NCBI GenBank assembly: GCA_012511695.1
Contig: JAAZFO010000085.1
Span: forward strand, 1 to 7,808
Reading direction: 5' to 3'
DNA: 7,808 bases
Source of the DNA: Erysipelotrichia bacterium
GTDB lineage: Bacteria; Bacillota_I; Bacilli_A; RFN20; CAG-826
A program made the position numbers and the translations under genes. The notes under the pieces were generated by a model. It was not told the origin of the DNA and did no database searches. It worked only from the letters and a program-made list of their open reading frames with translations. Each line of letters opens with the position of its first letter. The first letter of the stretch is position 1. Below, in pieces: positions 5,090 through 7,808 of this stretch.

Positions 5090-5868
5090 AGTTTAGCCCA
5101 GTCGTGGAATCTAATTAAATGTAAGAGGTGTGAGGAGATGAAACCATTTTCATTAAGAGCGCGAATTAAAGCTTCGCGATCAAAATTAAAATAAGCATCG
5201 ACTACTGGATAAATTCTCTCAAGCATATGCGAATAGTTGGGGTGGCGAATATAACGATCAAAAAGGACGATAGAAGCATCGAGTCTTCCTTGGTCATTGA
5301 TAAAATAAATCGTATTCGTGTCGTAATGGAAAAAAGCAGCTTCTTTTTCAACAGACTTAATTTTCACTAAACGAGTAAAATGCGAGTCGTAAATCTCGTT
5401 GCCGTACGTATCAAAAGGATCGACAACTATATCTTTAAAGCTATCTTTTAGACCACTATAAGGATATGTTAATAATTTCTCAGGGTTCTCGTAATAAATT
5501 TGGTTCAAAGCTCGAGAAAAAATCGGAATATATATTTTTTCTTGCCCCTCTTGAAAGTATGGTTGTTCAGAAATGATCTCACGGAAGGTTTTTAAAAAAT
5601 TAGCATGGCTTGATTTGCTATTTGGTTTGATGTAACTCTTAAGATTTTCGGCTTCATTTTCTAAATAAACGCTATTTAAACTTCCATACAAAACTATGTT
5701 AGCGCGAAAAATGTTAAATGGTTCACGGCCGACGTCATATAAATAAGCAAACCGGGGAATCTTTAAAAGTAAGTGACGGTTTTCAATAAAAAAATGATAT
5801 TCTTCACTTTGTTCGAAATTGTTTCTTTTTTTAGCTTTACTCGCAATATAATTTAATAATTTTCTCAT
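5086..5868 (-). CDS. Unrecognised 260-aa protein between rsmE remnant and mtaB
   Basis: I do not recognise this family. The chain is soluble-looking: no signal peptide and no membrane segment. It begins with a short basic stretch (MRKLLNYIASKAKKRNN) and is unusually rich in Tyr, Phe and Asn. A central region with VDPFDTYGNEIYDSHF (149-164) leads into an apparently beta-rich stretch (166-204: TRLVKIK, AAFFHYDTNTIYFIND), followed by a helical C-terminus ending RFHDWAKL. No metal site or nucleotide loop is obvious. Its ATG overlaps the TGA of the rsmE remnant (ATGA), and its own TGA overlaps the mtaB start the same way. It therefore belongs to the RNA-modification operon and was once translated in tandem with rsmE. 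No strong Shine-Dalgarno precedes it. The full-length open frame in a tight operon argues that it is a real gene. Confidence 0.85.
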   Translation of the reverse strand: MRKLLNYIASKAKKRNNFEQSEEYHFFIENRHLLLKIPRFAYLYDVGREPFNIFRANIVLYGSLNSVYLENEAENLKSYIKPNSKSSHANFLKTFREIISEQPYFQEGQEKIYIPIFSRALNQIYYENPEKLLTYPYSGLKDSFKDIVVDPFDTYGNEIYDSHFTRLVKIKSVEKEAAFFHYDTNTIYFINDQGRLDASIVLFDRYIRHPNYSHMLERIYPVVDAYFNFDREALIRALNENGFISSHLLHLIRFHDWAKL

Positions 5869-6020
5869 TTTTCTAAAATATATCCTAACACACTTAAGCT
5901 ATAAATGGCGGTCCTTTTTGTACGCGTAATGCACTTACCTAGTGCGACTTTGTTAAGTGTCGCCAACATCGTGTTGATCATTAGAACAGCGCATCGACGA
6001 GCGCCAGGCGTAAGGTAGTT
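5865..6020 (-). pseudogene. rsmE: C-terminal remnant of rsmE (16S rRNA m3U1498 methyltransferase)
   Basis: This stretch stays open from 6020 to a TGA at 5867-5865. The last 27 residues (VALGKCITRTK, then RTAIYSLSVLGYILEK) align with the RsmE C-terminus, whose usual form is LGxRILRTETAxxYALSxxxY. Shared are the LG, the I, the RT and the Y-LS-Y spacing, but the TET of the SAM-binding knot loop reads TKR. Upstream residues MINTMLATLNK fit the spacer before that motif, while the expected GPEGGF motif is not readable. The N-terminal three quarters of the gene (about 190 codons) are absent: the zinc-ribbon gene ends at 6026. The position directly ahead of the mtaB operon and the preserved ATGA overlap with the next start both match a former rsmE. 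Function in the remaining piece is very unlikely. Confidence 0.7.
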
Positions 6021-6025
6021 TTACA

Positions 6026-6466
6026 TCAGTTGACATATTCCCCCTCTTTGTCTTTAAGATTAGGGATTAAATAGTAAAAAATACCTGTTGAAATATTAAT
6101 TAAATAAATTAAACCAATGGTCAACAAAATAGACAAAAGCAAGTCAGTGGCCAACACCTGAACAAAAAGAAAGAAAGCTCCTGTGATGACTAAGGCGTTA
6201 ACTAGCATCCAAACTAAACTTCTTAGCTTATATTTCAAATAAAAGAAGCCGGCACCAGAAAAACCTATTAAAGCAAAAAAGAGCAAAACATGTTGGCGGC
6301 GACGTAATACTTTTTGACCTTCTTTGATGCGATCAATATCGACTTGTGCAGTAATTTCCATCGTGTCACTTTTTACCCCTTCTAAAGGCGATTTAGTCCC
6401 ACAAATTGGGCATAAATCTTTATCAAAGCGACTGATGCGTGATCCACAATATCGACAATTTGGCAT
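6026..6466 (-). CDS. Zinc-ribbon membrane protein, function unknown
   Basis: A 146-aa protein with an N-terminal zinc ribbon (C4, C7, C19, C22 in CRYC and CPIC) and about three hydrophobic helices (58-77, 83-104, 109-133). A short cytoplasmic linker (about 24-57) with a basic KVLRRRQH end sits between them. The segment GFSGAGFFYLKY resembles the glycine-rich turn of TM2-type domains, which is only suggestive. The ribbon should face the cytoplasm by the positive-inside rule. The ATG at 6466 has GAGG eight bases upstream. It is the first gene of the minus-strand run that continues into the rsmE remnant and mtaB, with no terminator between, so it may now supply their transcription. No enzymatic residues are visible; a sensing, scaffolding or quality-control role cannot be told apart. 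Confidence 0.8.
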   Translation of the reverse strand: MPNCRYCGSRISRFDKDLCPICGTKSPLEGVKSDTMEITAQVDIDRIKEGQKVLRRRQHVLLFFALIGFSGAGFFYLKYKLRSLVWMLVNALVITGAFFLFVQVLATDLLLSILLTIGLIYLINISTGIFYYLIPNLKDKEGEYVN

Positions 6467-6511
6467 AATTTATTCCTCGTCACTAATATAATATTAATTA
6501 AATGAAAAAGC

Positions 6512-6540
6512 ATTATAATAGTATTCGACTAATTTAATTG
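6512..6540 (-). promoter_or_regulatory. Possible promoter of the zinc-ribbon/mtaB operon
   Basis: A perfect -10 TATAAT (6517-6512) lies 45 bases upstream of the zinc-ribbon start, but the -35 position 17 bases away reads CAATTA and is poor. The TAT-rich motif is partly symmetrical, so it could also act on the plus strand. Confidence 0.35.
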
Positions 6541-6625
6541 TTTATTGTTTTCATAAACTACTTAATGAAAAAAGGTGATTCAGCAAACGTTAGATAGTGG
6601 TTTAAGGTGTTTTCTTAAATCTTTG

Positions 6626-6654
6626 TTGCTTATAGCATTTCTTTTCTATAAAAT
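6626..6654 (+). promoter_or_regulatory. Promoter of tRNA-Met
   Basis: TTGCTT (6626-6631), a 17-base spacer and TAAAAT (6649-6654) form a good sigma-A type promoter. Transcription would start near 6661, about 19 bases before the mature tRNA 5' end. Confidence 0.7.
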
Positions 6655-6679
6655 AAATCTCGCTAAAGCAAAGCGCCCT

Positions 6680-6756
6680 GGCTGGATAGCTCAGTTGGTT
6701 AGAGCGGTCGGTTCATACCCGGCTTGTCGGGGGTTCAAATCCCTCTCCAGCTACCA
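6680..6756 (+). tRNA. Elongator tRNA-Met (CAT anticodon)
   Basis: A regular 77-base cloverleaf: acceptor GGCTGGA with TCCAGCT (G1-T72 wobble), D-stem GCTC/GAGC, anticodon stem GTCGG/CCGGC with loop TTCATAC, T-stem GGGGG/CCCTC with loop TTCAAAT, discriminator A and encoded CCA. The paired 1-72 position excludes an initiator, and the TTCATAC loop with a GGC...GCTACCA acceptor end matches elongator Met of Bacillus and mycoplasmas and not Ile2 (also CAT, modified to lysidine). Its loop has the usual T33, in contrast to the initiator tRNA in this window. It has its own promoter and terminator. Confidence 0.93.
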
Positions 6757-6767
6757 AACGTTTTTAG

Positions 6768-6798
6768 ACAGCATTGATAATAATCGGTGTTGTTTTTT
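6768..6798 (+). terminator. Terminator of tRNA-Met
   Basis: ACAGCATTGA (6768-6777) pairs with TCGGTGTTGT (6784-6793) over ten positions including three wobbles, with a six-base loop, followed by TTTTT and ATTTG. It starts 11 bases past the CCA end and separates the tRNA from the convergent regulator gene. Confidence 0.8.
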
Positions 6799-6820
6799 AT
6801 TTGCTATTGTCTATTTAAAA

Positions 6821-7426
6821 TTATATTTTGCGTTTCCAAAAATAATAAATACCCACCGCTGCTTCAAGAGGGATGCCTACTAAAAAAACCATCCAGGCAT
6901 TCGACAAATAATAAATAATAGCGTTCACAAAGAAAATAGTCGTCAGCGTTCCCCAAACAAAAAGCGAAACAGCGATCAGCTCCACTAACCAAAGTTTAGC
7001 GGAATGCGCATACAAACTAACAACTAAGCTGCAAAGTGCAGTAGCTATAATGAAAACAATCCAAAATTTAGAAGCAAAAATCGGTGAATTAATCGTGGTA
7101 TAAACAAAGATAATCGTCGCGACTAAAAAAATAGCAATGCAGATCATAATCGCAATTAATAAGTTTCTAAGTGTTAATTGTTTATCGAATTGCGTTTTTT
7201 CAATTTCTGCATCGGAATGTTCTTTAGTCAAATAATTGACATCAACTTTAAAATAGTTAGCAATCGAACACAAAGTCGAAATATCAGGAACGGATTCTCC
7301 CCTTTCCCATTTAGAAACAGCCTTGTCGGAATAGTTTAAAATTTCTGCTAAATCACTTTGCGTCATCTGATTTATTTTCCGCAGCTTCAGGATATTATTG
7401 GCGATGTTTTTAGTGACGTTTCCCAT
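6821..7426 (-). CDS. XRE-family transcriptional regulator with four-helix membrane domain
   Basis: A 201-aa two-part protein. Residues 9-66 form a Cro/C1 (XRE) helix-turn-helix: LRKINQMTQSDLAEILNYS, then the recognition region DKAVSKWERGESVPD and an IANYFKVDVNYL ending. After a short charged linker (67-84), four hydrophobic helices follow (about 88-111, 120-140, 145-170, 177-196), ending in WKRKI. Such membrane-tethered XRE proteins are common in Firmicutes; what they sense is generally unknown. The ATG at 7426 is preceded by only a weak AGATA-like ribosome site. The gene is divergent from the glycosyltransferase gene, and the spacer carries TTCTAC/GTAGAA repeats that are good candidates for its own binding sites. 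Control of itself and of the neighbour is inferred, not shown. Confidence 0.9.
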   Translation of the reverse strand: MGNVTKNIANNILKLRKINQMTQSDLAEILNYSDKAVSKWERGESVPDISTLCSIANYFKVDVNYLTKEHSDAEIEKTQFDKQLTLRNLLIAIMICIAIFLVATIIFVYTTINSPIFASKFWIVFIIATALCSLVVSLYAHSAKLWLVELIAVSLFVWGTLTTIFFVNAIIYYLSNAWMVFLVGIPLEAAVGIYYFWKRKI

Positions 7427-7439
7427 ATGTAAGTATCTT

Positions 7440-7483
7440 TTCTACTGTCGGTAGAATTAAATTCTACGAATAATAGCGTAGAA
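7440..7483. promoter_or_regulatory. Four-half-site operator array TTCTAC/GTAGAA
   Basis: Half-sites alternate in orientation: TTCTAC 7440-7445, GTAGAA 7451-7456, TTCTAC 7462-7467, GTAGAA 7478-7483. Gaps are 5, 5 and 10 bases, so the first three sites repeat every 11 bases, about one helical turn. The inner pair extends to a 17-base palindrome GTAGAATT-A-AATTCTAC (7451-7467). It begins 14 bases upstream of the regulator ATG and ends six bases before the -35 of the divergent gene, where a repressor could act on both. Confidence 0.65.
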
Positions 7484-7488
7484 CTGTC

Positions 7489-7518
7489 TTGCTTATTACT
7501 ATTCATCCTCATTATACT
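7489..7518 (+). promoter_or_regulatory. Probable promoter of the glycosyltransferase gene
   Basis: TTGCTT (7489-7494), an 18-base spacer and TATACT (7513-7518). Transcription would begin near 7525, about 13 bases before the ATG at 7538, leaving a very short leader with no clear Shine-Dalgarno. A minus-strand TATAAT (7516-7511) overlaps the same -10 and might serve the regulator gene. Confidence 0.5.
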
Positions 7519-7537
7519 CATCCTAAAGACAATTACT

Positions 7538-7808
7538 ATGAATGTTTTATTAGTTTGTGATGTCCTCGGTGAAGAAAATAACGGCACAACTCACGCCGCG
7601 ATGAATTTAATTAGACATTTAAAAAGTTGTGGTGATCATGTCCGTATCTTATGTGGTGACCAAGATAAAAAAGGTGTTGAAAACTACTATGTGGTGCCCA
7701 CATTGAAATATGGACCGATAATTAATTATTTATTTAAGAAAAACAATGTGACGCTCGCTAAACCGGATACTAAAATTATCAAACAAGCCTTACAGGGCGT
7801 TGATATAG
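7538..7808 (+). CDS. Glycosyltransferase, family 4-like (N-terminal part, cut by window end)
   Basis: The first 90 codons of a gene running off the right edge. The translation begins MNVLLVCDVLGEENNGTTHA, then AAMNLIRHLKSCGDHVRIL. This is the first beta strand, glycine-containing loop and helix of the acceptor-side Rossmann domain of GT-B glycosyltransferases (group 4), followed by a second strand with GDxVRIL-like sequence. Members transfer sugars from nucleotide donors to lipids or polysaccharides at the inner face of the membrane. The donor-binding EX7E motif would lie beyond the window, so donor and acceptor cannot be named. The ATG at 7538 is the first in frame; no good Shine-Dalgarno precedes it. 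It is transcribed divergently from the membrane-bound regulator. Confidence 0.8.
   Translation, partial: MNVLLVCDVLGEENNGTTHAAMNLIRHLKSCGDHVRILCGDQDKKGVENYYVVPTLKYGPIINYLFKKNNVTLAKPDTKIIKQALQGVDI

Noticed and set aside
6575..6883. 102-codon open frame on the plus strand
   Set aside because: It runs straight through the tRNA-Met gene, its promoter and its terminator, so it is not a protein gene.
7387..7587. 66-codon open frame on the minus strand
   Set aside because: It crosses the regulator start, the operator array and the start of the glycosyltransferase gene, and the translated sequence is low-complexity without a ribosome site.

Overview
The window looks like a chromosomal segment of a low-GC Gram-positive bacterium (Bacilli), probably one of the lineages near the mollicutes. 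The evidence is AT-rich intergenic DNA, AAGGAGG-type ribosome sites at the ribosomal protein genes, bacterial-type elongator and initiator tRNA-Met genes, and a housekeeping gene order (rsmE remnant, mtaB, rpmF, deoC, rpsU) resembling the yqeU-yqeV-rpsU neighbourhood of Firmicutes. TGA is used as a stop and Trp is coded by TGG, so the standard bacterial code applies, not the Mycoplasma code.

Layout: nearly everything reads on the minus strand, so the biological order runs right to left. At the right edge a family 4-like glycosyltransferase begins on the plus strand (cut by the window end). It is divergent from an XRE-type regulator with a four-helix membrane tail (6821-7426), and the intergenic DNA between them carries an array of TTCTAC/GTAGAA half-sites. 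Next comes an elongator tRNA-Met on the plus strand (6680-6756), converging on the regulator gene. From 6466 leftward runs a minus-strand operon: a zinc-ribbon membrane protein, a C-terminal remnant of rsmE, an unrecognised 260-aa protein, and mtaB. The last three are joined by 4-base ATGA overlaps.

Then follow rpmF with a near-consensus promoter, deoC, rpsU with an unusual initiator tRNA-Met gene 47 bases behind it, a membrane PAP2-family protein, and a DUF3810 membrane metallopeptidase-like protein. The left 184 bases hold a terminator, a second hairpin and short direct repeats.

The central block is translation housekeeping: two ribosomal proteins, a tRNA-modifying methylthiotransferase, two tRNA-Met genes, and the remains of a 16S rRNA methyltransferase. 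I see no mobile element, CRISPR array or defence system. The most interesting items are the decayed rsmE, the structurally odd initiator tRNA (C33, A29:U41, bulged T-stem), the unknown protein locked between rsmE and mtaB, and the half-site array upstream of the regulator.
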